Under the pieces are notes generated by a model. The model did not search any database. It saw nothing but the letters and a program-made list of their open reading frames with translations, and was not told the DNA's origin. From contig NZ_CP082362.1 of NCBI RefSeq assembly GCF_020740535.1, positions 1,798,001-1,862,000 on the forward strand: DNA of 64,000 nucleotides, given 5' to 3'. The DNA is from Streptomyces profundus (lineage in GTDB: Bacteria; Actinomycetota; Actinomycetes; Streptomycetales; Streptomycetaceae). The position numbers and the translations under genes are program-made. Each line of letters opens with the position of its first letter. Positions within the stretch are counted from its first letter, which is position 1. This document shows positions 24,036-32,760 of this stretch, piece after piece.

Positions 24036-24680
24036 TCAGGCCCGCGCGGGCCGGGAGTTGTCCAGGGCCAGGTGTACCGCCAGGCCGCCCAGCACCGTGC
24101 CCATCACATACCGCTGGGCGCGCAGCCAGCCGGGCCGCCGCCCGAGGAACACCGCGATCGCCCCCGCCGCCAGCACGAACGACCCGTTCACGGCGACCCC
24201 GATGACCACCTGGACGCTGCCCAGCAGGAAGCCCTGCACCATCACGTTGCCCGCCTGCGGATCCACGAACTGGGGGATGAGCGAGAGGTACATGAGGGCG
24301 ATCTTCGGGTTGAGCAGGCAGGTCATCAGCCCCATGGTGAAGAGCCGGCGGGAGGACTCGGCCGGCAGGTCCTGGCGCGCGAAGGCCGACACCCCGCCGG
24401 GGCGCAGCGTCTTCCAGGCCAGCCAGGCCAGATAGCCGGCGCCGGCCAGTTTCACCGCGAGATAGAGGCCGGGCACGACGGTGAAGACCACCGACAGGCC
24501 GAGGTTCGCCGCCGTCAGATAGGTCAGGAAGCCGAGCGCCACGCCGCAGAGCGACACCAGACCCGCGGTCCGCCCCTGGGTGATGCTGCGCGACACCAGA
24601 TAGATCATGTTGGGGCCCGGGGTCAGCACCATCCCGAGGGCCACCGCCGCGACACCGACTACCGCACCTGCTGTGATCAT
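24036..24680 (-). CDS. LysE family amino-acid exporter
   Basis: 214 residues from the ATG at 24680 (GGGGA upstream); an in-frame GTG eight codons earlier is possible. The N-terminal signature GMVLTPGPNMIYLVSRSI is characteristic of the LysE/RhtB superfamily. Hydrophobic segments at about 3-23, 37-60, 65-85, 115-135, 145-170 and 185-205 fit the six-helix topology. NPKIALMYLSLIPQF in the middle is also conserved. It should export amino acids or similar small molecules across the cytoplasmic membrane by proton exchange. The substrate cannot be predicted. It converges with the GntR gene and shares no obvious operon. Confidence 0.9.
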   Translation of the reverse strand: MITAGAVVGVAAVALGMVLTPGPNMIYLVSRSITQGRTAGLVSLCGVALGFLTYLTAANLGLSVVFTVVPGLYLAVKLAGAGYLAWLAWKTLRPGGVSAFARQDLPAESSRRLFTMGLMTCLLNPKIALMYLSLIPQFVDPQAGNVMVQGFLLGSVQVVIGVAVNGSFVLAAGAIAVFLGRRPGWLRAQRYVMGTVLGGLAVHLALDNSRPARA

Positions 24681-24825
24681 CAGACCAGGATCCCCGACGC
24701 GCACCGTGCAGCACCAGTGAAATCCTCTACCGTCGACACTGAAGCGTCACTGAAGTGTCACGGCCCCCGCCCGGCGGGAAAAAGCGGTTGCCGCAAGCGA
24801 GTTGGCTGCCCCAGCATCGTCCGAC

Positions 24826-25626
24826 ATGGAGCCAACGCTGACCTCGCAGGGCGTCCGGGAGTTCGTCGAGCGGGGCTTTGTGCGCGTGGACGGCGCGTTC
24901 TCCTGCGAGGTGGCGGAGGCGGGGCAGGCCGAGCTGTGGCCGTTGGCCGGGGTCGATCCGGCGGATCCCTCGACCTGGGCCGGCCCGGTGGTCCGGATCG
25001 AGGGGTCGGCGGCCGAGCCGTTCCGGCAGGCGGCCAACACCGAGCGGCTCAGGAGCGCCTTCGACCAACTGGTCGGCGCCGGCCGCTGGTTGCCCCGGCT
25101 GGGCCTCGGCACCTTTCCGATCAGGTTTCCGCACCCCGAGGAGCCGGGCGACGACGGCTGGCATCTGGACGCCGGCTTCCTCGGCGAGGGCGGCGAGGGC
25201 GGCGCGTACCGCGTCAACCTGCGCTCGCGCGGCCGGGCCCTGCTGATGCTCTTCCTCTTCACCGATGTCGGGGAGGACGACGCCCCGACCCGGATCAAGG
25301 TCGGTTCGCATCTGGACGTGCCCCCGTTCCTGCGGGACGCCGGGGAGGAGGGGCGGGGCTTCTTCGAGCTGTGCGAGGCGTTGGACGCGGCGGGCCGGTT
25401 GGACGCGCCCGACCGCCCCGTCGCCAGCGCGACGGGGCGGGCCGGTGATGTGTACCTGTGTCATCCCTTCCTGATCCATGGCGCGCAGCCGCATCGGGGC
25501 GTTCGGCCCCGGATCATCGCCCAGCCGCCGTTGGAGCCGGTGGCGCCGCTCCAGTTGGCGCGGGCCGACGGGGCCTACTCCCCGGTCGAGGAGGCCGTCC
25601 GCCGTGGCCTCGGCCAGGCAGGTTGA
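24826..25626 (+). CDS. PhyH-type Fe(II)/2-oxoglutarate dioxygenase
   Basis: 266 residues from ATG 24826 (a TTG eight codons earlier is in frame). The iron-binding facial triad is visible as WHLDAG (His and Asp, ~110) and LCHPFLIHGAQPHRG (His, ~220). The co-substrate-binding Arg should be the RPRII that follows. The double-stranded beta-helix pattern and length match the phytanoyl-CoA dioxygenase superfamily, which includes many oxygenases of secondary metabolism and small-molecule hydroxylation. No neighbour points to a substrate, and the gene stands alone between LysE (divergent) and the protease (convergent). Soluble and cytoplasmic. Confidence 0.8.
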   Translation: MEPTLTSQGVREFVERGFVRVDGAFSCEVAEAGQAELWPLAGVDPADPSTWAGPVVRIEGSAAEPFRQAANTERLRSAFDQLVGAGRWLPRLGLGTFPIRFPHPEEPGDDGWHLDAGFLGEGGEGGAYRVNLRSRGRALLMLFLFTDVGEDDAPTRIKVGSHLDVPPFLRDAGEEGRGFFELCEALDAAGRLDAPDRPVASATGRAGDVYLCHPFLIHGAQPHRGVRPRIIAQPPLEPVAPLQLARADGAYSPVEEAVRRGLGQAG

Positions 25627-25648
25627 GCGCCGGGACCCGGCCGGGGCG

Positions 25649-28600
25649 CTATCTCCGGTGCAGATAGGCGCGTTCCACGGTCTGGCTGACCTGGTTGCCC
25701 GCCGCGTCGGTCGCCGTGACCCGCAGGGTGACGCGGGCGTCCGAGCGGATGTCGCTGGGCCGCTTCAGCGTGACCTCGAACGCGTTGTCACGGCGCTCGC
25801 GGATTCGTTGGGCGTCGACAAAGGTCTCGCCGTCGTCCCAGGACGCCTCGACGTCGAGGGAGACCCGCCGGGGCGCGGCCAGCCCGTCCTGGTGCCGGAC
25901 GGCGATGTCGACGGTGTGCTGGCGTCCGCGCCCGACGGCGTTGTCGGTGTTCACCCCCAGGTCGTAGTCGAGTTGCAGCAGCGGCAGCGGCGTGCCCTCC
26001 TCGGTGCCGGTGTCCGAGCGGAAGCGCCAGCTGGTCGCGGTCGCGGTGGCGAACGTCCAGGCGTCCCCGCCCCTGGCCGTGGTGAGGTCGAGGCGGTAGT
26101 CCCCCGCCCCGGCCGGCACCGCGAAGTCGGCGCTGCCGGAGCCGGCCTCGCCGACCAGCTCCCCGTCGGCGTGCAGCGTCGCGGCGATCTGGTCGCCGCC
26201 GATGGCGGGCCCGTGGTGCCCGTGGGCGTCGGTGAACTCGGGGATGCGCACGGAGAGCGTGTCGCCGACGCGGACGCTGGGACGGGCGTGGCCGACCGGG
26301 ATGGCGGGGCGGACGGGCCCGGCGAACCAGGACTCGGTCTCCCGTTCCCTCGCCTGGTAGGCGCGCTGCTCACCGCGGAGCGCGATGGCGGTCACCGGGA
26401 AGTCGTACTGCCAGGGCAGCACATAGTGCACGAAGTGCTGCCAGACGGTGTCGCCGCCGGTGATGTACTCGGTGCGCTCCTCGCCGGTGGCGACGTCGCG
26501 CGGCGAGTCGAGCAGGGCGACGGTCTGGTGGGGGCGCCAGCTGATCCGTTGCGCCGACGCCCAGTCGGGGTCGCCGGTGTCGGTGTACCGGCTCTGGACG
26601 CGGGCCCCCTCGTGTTCCCTGACGGTGTGCACCACCCGGTCGGGGATGTGCCCGGCGGACACCTGCATCACGTCGTAGAGGTAGGGGCTCGCCGGGGTGG
26701 ACCTGAAGGTGACCTGGGTGCGGCGGGACTCGGCGCGGTCGCGCAGCGCCTCGCCCTCCTCGTGGCTGATCCTGATCAGCGGCACCGCGGTTCTGGTGGT
26801 GCCGTTGGGGCGCCAGCGGGTCCAGGCCGTCTGGTCCTGGGCGGCGACCATCACGACGCCGCGTGCCCCCGCCTCCTGGGCGCGTTCGGTGAAGGCGAGG
26901 TAGTCGCCCGGGTCTCCCTGGACGATCGCCAGCTTGCCGCGCGCCCGGGAGAAGTCGGGGTCGCGGGCCGGGCCCGCGTCGGCCACCTCAAGGCGGTCGC
27001 GGTCCTCGAAGAGCGAGGACATCGGCAGATAGTAGGGCCGCAGGTCGATCCGGGTGCCGGGGACGTCGGCGGTGAGCAGCGGGGCGAGCAGCTGCCAGCG
27101 GGAGGCGAACTCGAAGCTCCCCTCGTCGACCGGCTCGGTGGGCGAGACCAGCAGATGTGACTGCCCGACCGGGTAGGTCACCGAGTGGGTCCAGCGGTGC
27201 CCGTCGTACTCGCGGTGGCTCTGGTAGCTGAACCAGTTGCGCTGCTCGGCCGGCCGCGGGGTGCGGATCTCCACCGGGGTGACCTCCCGCAGGTCGAGGG
27301 TGACCTCGGTGTCCTCGGTGATCTCCACCTCGGGCCGGTAGACGGCGCGCAGTTGGGGCAGCCCGTCCTCGGGGTCCCTGGTCGAGGAGGAGGTCTGGAC
27401 GAAGGCGTAGCTGCCCTCCTCCACCTCGGCGGTCGCCGGGCCGTTGGTATCGGGGACGACGAAGCCCTCGGGGCTCCAGATCATCGGCCAGTGCCGGGTG
27501 CTGATCTCGCCGTCGGGCAGGATCACGGTCGGCGTGAGCGTGTGGGTCGGCCCGTTGACGACCAGGCTGACGGTGGTGCGGACGGTGTGCGTCCCGTCCT
27601 CCGTGGTGGCCGCCAGGCTGCCGTAGTAGCGACCGCGCTCGGCCGCCTCCGGATCGGGGGTGAGGGTGACCGAGCTGGTCTCCCCGGGGGCGACCGTCAC
27701 GGATTCGGCGCTCAACGCGACGGCCCCGGCGGGGAGTTCCCGGCCGCCCGTGGTGGCCAACGTCAGGTCGAGGGCGAGGGTGACGGGCTCGTCCGTGGTG
27801 TTGGTGTGGTGGACGGTGACCGGTTCCGCCGGGTTCTCCTGGCCGGTGGTGAAGGGGCCGACGGCCACGGTCCCGGTGGCGGTCAGGCCGCCGGTGGCCG
27901 TGGCCAGGTCGATGCGGCCACCGCCCTGTTCGGTGATCGCGAGCCCCTCGGCCGGCAGCGCGGTGGAGATCAGCGCGTCCTTCAGCCGGGGCGCGCTCCA
28001 CTCCGGGTGTGCCTGCGCCAACAGCGCGGCGGCGCCGGCCACATGGGGGCTGGCCATGGAGGTGCCGGAGGCGGCGGTGTGCCGCGCGTCCACCGGGCTG
28101 CCCATCGTGGTGCCGGAGGCGCGGGCCGCGACGATGCCCACGCCGGGGGCGGTGACATCGGGTTTGACGGCGCCGTCGCCGAACCGCGGGCCCCTGCTGG
28201 AGAACGGTGCGAGGAGCTCGTCCCGGTCCACGGCGCCCACGGTGAGGGCGGCGTCGGCGACGCCGGGCGAGCCCACGGTGCGGGGGCCGCTCTCGCCCCG
28301 GTTGCCGGCCGAGACCACGAAGAGGGTGTCGGTCTCGGCGGAGAGCGCGTTGAGCGCCAGGCTCATCGAGTCGGTGCCGTCGCTGACGATGTCCGCGCCC
28401 AGGCTCATGTTGACCACGTCGGCGCCCTGTTCGGCGGCCCACTCCATGCCGGCGATCACCTGCGACTCGGAGCCGGTCCCGCTGTCGCCCAGCACCTTGC
28501 CGACCAGGAGGTCCGCCTCGGGTGCCACGCCCTGGCGGGCGCCGTCCGAGGCGGCGCCGCTGCCGCCGACGGTCGCGGCGACATGGGTGCCGTGGCCGTG

Positions 28601-29410
28601 CGCGTCATGGGTGCCGCCGCTGCCGGAGAAGTCCTCGGCGGCCGTGATCCGGCCGGCCAGATCGGGGTGTTCGGCGTCCGCGCCGGTGTCCAGCACGGCG
28701 ACGCTGACGCCGGCGCCGCGCAGCCCCGAGTCCCAGGCGGCGCCGGTGTTGATCTGGTCGACGCTGCGGTCCAGATCCGCCGTGACCAGGCCGTCCAGCA
28801 GGACCCGGGGCAGGGCGCCGGCCTCGGCGATGGAGGGCTGTTCGTCCTCGGGGAGGAGCTCGGCCCAGAAGTCGCCCAGTCGTTCCTGGGGGATGCGCAC
28901 CGACTGGGCGTCGATGCTCTCCAGGGTGAACGAGGGGGCCGAGTCCTCATGGAGGGTGGTCAGTTCGGCGGCGGCCGAGGCGGAGACGCCCTCGGGGCGG
29001 ATCACCAGCAGCGGCAGCGTCTCGGTCCGCGCCGTGTCGAGACCCTGCTCGATCAGCGAGCCGACCTGGAACAGCCGCTGGTCCAGGGTGCCGGCGGCGA
29101 CCAGCGGCCAGGCGTCGGCCGGGAGTACGGTCAGCTCGCCGTCCAACTCCATGGTGTGGAAGGCGATGTCGTCCCGGCCGGGCGCGGGTTCGATCTGGGC
29201 GACCTGCCGGCCGCCCTCGACATCTGTCACGGTCACCGCGTCGCCGGTGACCAGCCGCACCGTGTGGCCGCCGGCCGGCGGCCCGGCTCCCCCGGCGCCG
29301 GACAGCGGGCCGCCCGGGTCGGCGGGTTCGGCGGCGGCGGGTCCCGCCGTGCCCGCGGCGAGCAGAAGTCCCATGGCTAGCGCCGCCGTTCGGCGGATCG
29401 ACCATCTCAT
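25649..29410 (-). CDS. Secreted S8 subtilisin-like serine protease, large multidomain
   Basis: 1253 residues with a Sec signal (RRTAALAMGLLLAAG, cleavage near AAA-EP). A propeptide-like region covers about 35-220. The catalytic domain has the full triad: VLDTGAD (Asp, ~240), HGHGTHVAATVG (His, ~275) and GTSMASPHVAGAAAL (Ser, ~449), with the oxyanion Asn in SAGNRG (~365). Beta-sandwich domains follow, then a PA-like insert (GDYLAFTERAQEAGARGVVMV, ~840) and a C-terminal Ig-like part ending DAAGNQVSQTVE. Large two-part subtilases of this kind are common in streptomycetes and degrade external protein. No sortase or wall anchor is seen, so it is probably released. It is divergent from a TrmB/LuxR-type regulator that may control it. 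Confidence 0.93.
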   Translation of the reverse strand: MRWSIRRTAALAMGLLLAAGTAGPAAAEPADPGGPLSGAGGAGPPAGGHTVRLVTGDAVTVTDVEGGRQVAQIEPAPGRDDIAFHTMELDGELTVLPADAWPLVAAGTLDQRLFQVGSLIEQGLDTARTETLPLLVIRPEGVSASAAAELTTLHEDSAPSFTLESIDAQSVRIPQERLGDFWAELLPEDEQPSIAEAGALPRVLLDGLVTADLDRSVDQINTGAAWDSGLRGAGVSVAVLDTGADAEHPDLAGRITAAEDFSGSGGTHDAHGHGTHVAATVGGSGAASDGARQGVAPEADLLVGKVLGDSGTGSESQVIAGMEWAAEQGADVVNMSLGADIVSDGTDSMSLALNALSAETDTLFVVSAGNRGESGPRTVGSPGVADAALTVGAVDRDELLAPFSSRGPRFGDGAVKPDVTAPGVGIVAARASGTTMGSPVDARHTAASGTSMASPHVAGAAALLAQAHPEWSAPRLKDALISTALPAEGLAITEQGGGRIDLATATGGLTATGTVAVGPFTTGQENPAEPVTVHHTNTTDEPVTLALDLTLATTGGRELPAGAVALSAESVTVAPGETSSVTLTPDPEAAERGRYYGSLAATTEDGTHTVRTTVSLVVNGPTHTLTPTVILPDGEISTRHWPMIWSPEGFVVPDTNGPATAEVEEGSYAFVQTSSSTRDPEDGLPQLRAVYRPEVEITEDTEVTLDLREVTPVEIRTPRPAEQRNWFSYQSHREYDGHRWTHSVTYPVGQSHLLVSPTEPVDEGSFEFASRWQLLAPLLTADVPGTRIDLRPYYLPMSSLFEDRDRLEVADAGPARDPDFSRARGKLAIVQGDPGDYLAFTERAQEAGARGVVMVAAQDQTAWTRWRPNGTTRTAVPLIRISHEEGEALRDRAESRRTQVTFRSTPASPYLYDVMQVSAGHIPDRVVHTVREHEGARVQSRYTDTGDPDWASAQRISWRPHQTVALLDSPRDVATGEERTEYITGGDTVWQHFVHYVLPWQYDFPVTAIALRGEQRAYQARERETESWFAGPVRPAIPVGHARPSVRVGDTLSVRIPEFTDAHGHHGPAIGGDQIAATLHADGELVGEAGSGSADFAVPAGAGDYRLDLTTARGGDAWTFATATATSWRFRSDTGTEEGTPLPLLQLDYDLGVNTDNAVGRGRQHTVDIAVRHQDGLAAPRRVSLDVEASWDDGETFVDAQRIRERRDNAFEVTLKRPSDIRSDARVTLRVTATDAAGNQVSQTVERAYLHRR

Positions 29411-29505
29411 CAGCGTTATGCCCTCTCTCTTCGTGCGACCCCCTGCTCGTACGCGCGTCCCGCTCCAGAATCAGGCCGCTCAGGCGGCGTGTCACCCAAT
29501 CCATC

Positions 29506-29521
29506 TGTCGCGATGGCGACA
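29506..29521. promoter_or_regulatory. Palindrome between the protease and its divergent regulator
   Basis: TGTCGC-GATG-GCGACA is a perfect 6+6 palindrome, followed at once by a second overlapping one (GACATGTC, 29518-29525). It lies 96 bp before the protease start and 106 bp before the regulator start. That is a suitable place for a shared operator. Confidence 0.45.
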
Positions 29522-29626
29522 TGTCAGCACTGCGCCAACGCGGGCGAAATTCGGCCACATGGGATGATGGCCAGGACGGCGGGCGGGGGCGCGCGGTGGC
29601 TCGACTCCGCCGGGTGGGAGGCACGA

Positions 29627-30628
29627 ATGCTGGACGCGGCGGGACTCTCGGTGGACGAGGAGGCCGTCTACCGCCTGTTGGTGACGGTGTGGTCGGCCAC
29701 CGCGGACGAGGTCGCCGGGCGCGTCGGACGCCCGGTCGGCGAGGCGGCCGAGGTGTTGGCCCTGCTGGAGCGCCGGGGGTTGGCGCACCGCGTCGAGCAT
29801 CCCGCCGGGGCCTACTCGGCCAGCCCGCCCGATGTCGCCCTGCTGCCGGAACTCCAGCGCAGGTCCGTCGCGTTGGACCGGGCGCGGGCCGCCGTCACGG
29901 ATCTGCTGGACACCTACCGCGACACGCTGCGCCGGCACGACCCGGGCCAGCTGATCGAGGTGGTGACGGGCGCCGAGGCGCTGCGGAGGCGCATCCACCA
30001 GGTGCAGAGCGACGCGCGCCACGAGATGCTCTGGTTCTGCAAGGCGCAGTATGTGGCGATGTCGTCGGAGAGCAACACGACGGAGTTCGAGGCGCTGGCG
30101 CGCGGGGTGCGGTACCGGGTGCTCTACGAGCGGGCGTACTTCGACGGCGCAGGCGCGGTGGACAGCCTGGTCGCGGGGGTACGCGCGGGCGAGGAGGCGC
30201 GTTCGGTGCCGGCGCTGCCGCTGCGGATGGCCATCGCCGACCGGGAGTTGGCGATCTGCCCGCTGGTGCCCGGCGGCCCGCAGGGCAGCCCCGAGCAGCC
30301 GACGGCCGCGGTGGTCAGGGGCAGCAGCCTGCTTGAGGCGCTGCTCGCGCTCTTCGAACGCTCCTGGGAGCACGGTGTCCCGCTGCGGGTCGACGCCTCG
30401 GGCGCGCTCCGCGGGACCACGGACGACGCGGACGGGGAGCGTCTTTCGGCCAGTGACCGGCATCTGCTGTCGCTACTGGTCGCCGGGGTCACGGACAAGG
30501 CCATCGCCAGCCAGCTGCGGCTCAGCCAGCGGACGGTGCAGCGGCGGGTACAGGGCCTGATGGTGGTGACGGGGGCCGCGACGAGGATGCAACTGGCCTG
30601 GCTGGCGGCCCGCAAGGGCCTGATCTGA
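29627..30628 (+). CDS. TrmB/LuxR-like helix-turn-helix regulator
   Basis: 333 residues from ATG 29627, chosen over earlier in-frame codons because GGGAGG lies five bases upstream. The N-terminal part (LSVDEEAVYRLLVTVWSATADEVAGRVGRP, 1-60) is a TrmB-type winged helix. The middle has a phospholipase-D-like sensor pattern (EVVTGAEALRRRIHQVQSDARHEMLWF). The C-terminus is a LuxR/GerE helix-turn-helix (LSLLVAGVTDKAIASQLRLSQRTVQRRVQGLM, ~270-310). This double-HTH layout is a known actinobacterial group often found beside secreted hydrolases. Divergence from the S8 protease with a palindrome between them supports local control. The signal is unknown. Confidence 0.85.
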   Translation: MLDAAGLSVDEEAVYRLLVTVWSATADEVAGRVGRPVGEAAEVLALLERRGLAHRVEHPAGAYSASPPDVALLPELQRRSVALDRARAAVTDLLDTYRDTLRRHDPGQLIEVVTGAEALRRRIHQVQSDARHEMLWFCKAQYVAMSSESNTTEFEALARGVRYRVLYERAYFDGAGAVDSLVAGVRAGEEARSVPALPLRMAIADRELAICPLVPGGPQGSPEQPTAAVVRGSSLLEALLALFERSWEHGVPLRVDASGALRGTTDDADGERLSASDRHLLSLLVAGVTDKAIASQLRLSQRTVQRRVQGLMVVTGAATRMQLAWLAARKGLI

Positions 30629-30637
30629 GCACCGGCC

Positions 30638-31285
30638 TCAGGCGCCGGCCAGCCCGTGGCGGATGGCGAAGATCGCCAGTCGGACCCGGGTGGGGCTGGC
30701 GGTCTTCCGCATCAGGCTGCCGATATGGGTCTTCACCGTGGTCAGCCCCACATGCATCCGGGCGGCGATCTCCGCGTTGCTCAACCCGGCGCCCACACAG
30801 GCCAGCACCTGCCGCTCCCGCTCGGTCAGCGCCGGTGGCCTCGCGGGCGGGCGCTCGGCGCGCCACGCGGTGGTGGCCTGGGCCACCACCCGGGCCAGCA
30901 CGGCGCCGCTGAACGGGCTGCCGCCGGCCGCCGCCTGGCGGATCGCGTCGAGCAGCTCGTTGGGGGCGGCGTCCTTGGCCAGGAAGCCGCAGACGCCGGC
31001 GTCCAGCGCCGGGTAGAGGTGCTCGTCGTCGTCGAAGGTCGTCAGCACCACCACGCGGGTGGCGGGGCGCTCGGCGAGGATGCGTCGGGTGGCGCCGGTG
31101 CCGTCCATACCGGGCATTCTGAGGTCCATCAACACGACATCGGGCGTGACCTCGGCGGCCAGTCGCACGGCATCCGCGCCATGGGCGGCCTCGCCGACGA
31201 CCGCGATGTCGTCCGTGGACTCGCAGAGCATCCGCAGTCCGGCCCGCACCAGTTGCTGGTCGTCCACCAACAGCGTGTGGATCAT
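30638..31285 (-). CDS. NarL/LuxR family response regulator
   Basis: 215 residues from ATG 31285 (GGGGAAG upstream; an in-frame ATG seven codons earlier is less likely). The receiver domain is complete: LLVDDQ (acidic pocket), the phospho-acceptor Asp in VVLMDLRMPG (~53), a switch Thr in VLTTFDD and Lys in FLAKDA (~104). The C-terminal GerE helix-turn-helix reads LTERERQVLACVGAGLSNAEIAARM (~150-185). It is the partner of the histidine kinase 45 bp upstream. Targets are unknown; the nearest candidates are the methyltransferase, MFS exporter and protease genes on either side. Confidence 0.93.
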   Translation of the reverse strand: MIHTLLVDDQQLVRAGLRMLCESTDDIAVVGEAAHGADAVRLAAEVTPDVVLMDLRMPGMDGTGATRRILAERPATRVVVLTTFDDDEHLYPALDAGVCGFLAKDAAPNELLDAIRQAAAGGSPFSGAVLARVVAQATTAWRAERPPARPPALTERERQVLACVGAGLSNAEIAARMHVGLTTVKTHIGSLMRKTASPTRVRLAIFAIRHGLAGA

Positions 31286-31330
31286 GGCCGCTTCCCCATC
31301 CCGCATCCCCGACTCAGGTGTTCTCCCGGC

Positions 31331-32530
31331 TCAGCACTCCCGGCGCTCGACCGCGCCCGCCATCGGGGCCGGGGCGGGCATGGAGGCCCGCAGCAGCCAG
31401 CCGTCGCCCTCGGGGCCCGCGGTGACCGTGCCGCCGAACAGCGCGACGCGTTCCCGCAACCCCTCAAGACCATAGCCGGGGGGCAGCGAGAGCGCGTCGG
31501 CGGCCGGGGCGCCGTCGCCCCGGTCGTGGATCTCGACCTCGGCCGCCCCCGCGTCGAACGTCACCGAGATCCGGGCGTGGGTGCCGGCGCCCGCGTGTTT
31601 GGCGACGTTGGTCAGGCCCTCCTGGACGACGCGCAGCACGGCGAGGCCGCGCAGCGCGTCAAGCCCCGCGATGCCGGGGTCGACATGGGTCCGCAGCACC
31701 AGGCCGCTGCGGGCGCAGCGGTCCGCCACGCCCTCGACCGCGGCCGGGAGTTCGGCCGGCTCGACCAGCAGCGAACGCGTCGGATCGGTGACGGAGGCCG
31801 GATCGCGCAGCACGCCGACCAGCCGCCGCAGGTCGGCCAGCGCCGTGGTGGCGGAGCCGTGCACATCGTCCAGCACGGTGCGCACCTCGGGGCGCAGATC
31901 GGGCAGCACCTCCCTGGCCACCCCGACGCGCAGCGCCATGGAGGCCACATGGTGCGCCACCAGATCGTGCAGCTCGCGGGCCAGCTCGGTGCGCTCCGCG
32001 AGTCGGGCGCCGAGCGCCGCCAGCTCGCGGCGCTCCTCGGCCTCCCGGGCGCGCGCCTGGGCCTGGGCCAGATGCTGGTTGGCCGAACGCAGCCAGCAGC
32101 CGAGCAGCAGCGGGGCGGCGACCAGCACCACCAGCCGGTAGGCGATGGCGGCCGGATCGGTGTGGTTCTCGTGGCCCGCCTGCACCAGCACATAGGCGCA
32201 GACCAGCGGCAACGCCCCGGGCAGCGCCAGCTTCGGCGGGCGGCGGGCGGCGAGTTCGATCAGCGCGACGGTGGCCGTCACCTTGGCGGCGACCGGCATG
32301 GCGTCGGCCAGCGGGTGCGCGAGGACCACCAGCAGCGATTCGACGGCCAGCACCGGCAGCGGCCAGATCCCGCCGGGCAGGAAGGCCAGACCGGCGGCCA
32401 GGGTGAACGCCCAGTCGGCGAGCGTGGGTTGGTCCGGTTGTACGAACAGCAGATAGCCCGGGCCGATCAGCAGCGGCAGCAGCCGTACCGGTCCCGTCCG
32501 GTGGCCCGCCGCGTGCGTCAGCCAGTTCAT
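31331..32530 (-). CDS. NarL-type sensor histidine kinase
   Basis: 399 residues from ATG 32530 (GGGGG seven bases upstream). The N-terminal half has about four to five hydrophobic membrane segments (between residues 15 and 145) and no large extracellular domain. A short coiled coil (LAQAQARAREAEERRELAAL) leads to the HisKA_3 box RELHDLVAHHVASMALRVG with phospho-acceptor His (~190). The ATP-binding region is recognisable from VVQEGLTNVAKHAGAG (N box, ~295), HDRGDG and GYGLEGLRERV. This is a DesK/NarX-like intramembrane sensor. It is probably cotranscribed with the response regulator downstream and divergent from the methyltransferase. Confidence 0.92.
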   Translation of the reverse strand: MNWLTHAAGHRTGPVRLLPLLIGPGYLLFVQPDQPTLADWAFTLAAGLAFLPGGIWPLPVLAVESLLVVLAHPLADAMPVAAKVTATVALIELAARRPPKLALPGALPLVCAYVLVQAGHENHTDPAAIAYRLVVLVAAPLLLGCWLRSANQHLAQAQARAREAEERRELAALGARLAERTELARELHDLVAHHVASMALRVGVAREVLPDLRPEVRTVLDDVHGSATTALADLRRLVGVLRDPASVTDPTRSLLVEPAELPAAVEGVADRCARSGLVLRTHVDPGIAGLDALRGLAVLRVVQEGLTNVAKHAGAGTHARISVTFDAGAAEVEIHDRGDGAPAADALSLPPGYGLEGLRERVALFGGTVTAGPEGDGWLLRASMPAPAPMAGAVERREC

Positions 32531-32682
32531 CCGCATGCCCCCGAAGGTAGCCCGCCGCCGCCCCGCGCGGCTCCTGCCCGGGGACGACGCCGGTCTCCTC
32601 CCGAGGGCCGGTGGGTCCGGCCGGCGCGCCGATGCGCCGGGGCCGGGGAAGCGGGCAGAGTGGCCGGTGCCGACCCCAACAC

Positions 32683-32746
32683 GGCCCGTCCGATCAGCTC
32701 AGGGCGCCGTCAGGCCCCGTCCGATCGCCGCCGGCCCCGTCCGATC
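32683..32746 (+). repeat. Three phased direct repeats upstream of a methyltransferase
   Basis: GGCCCGTCCGATC (32683-32695), GGCCCCGTCCGATC (32713-32726) and GGCCCCGTCCGATC (32733-32746) are spaced 30 and 20 bp start to start, on the same face of the helix. The last ends 14 bp before the ATG at 32761. They sit between divergent genes (kinase and methyltransferase), so they may bind an activator or the neighbouring response regulator. Confidence 0.45.
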
Positions 32747-32760
32747 AGGGAACGAACGCC

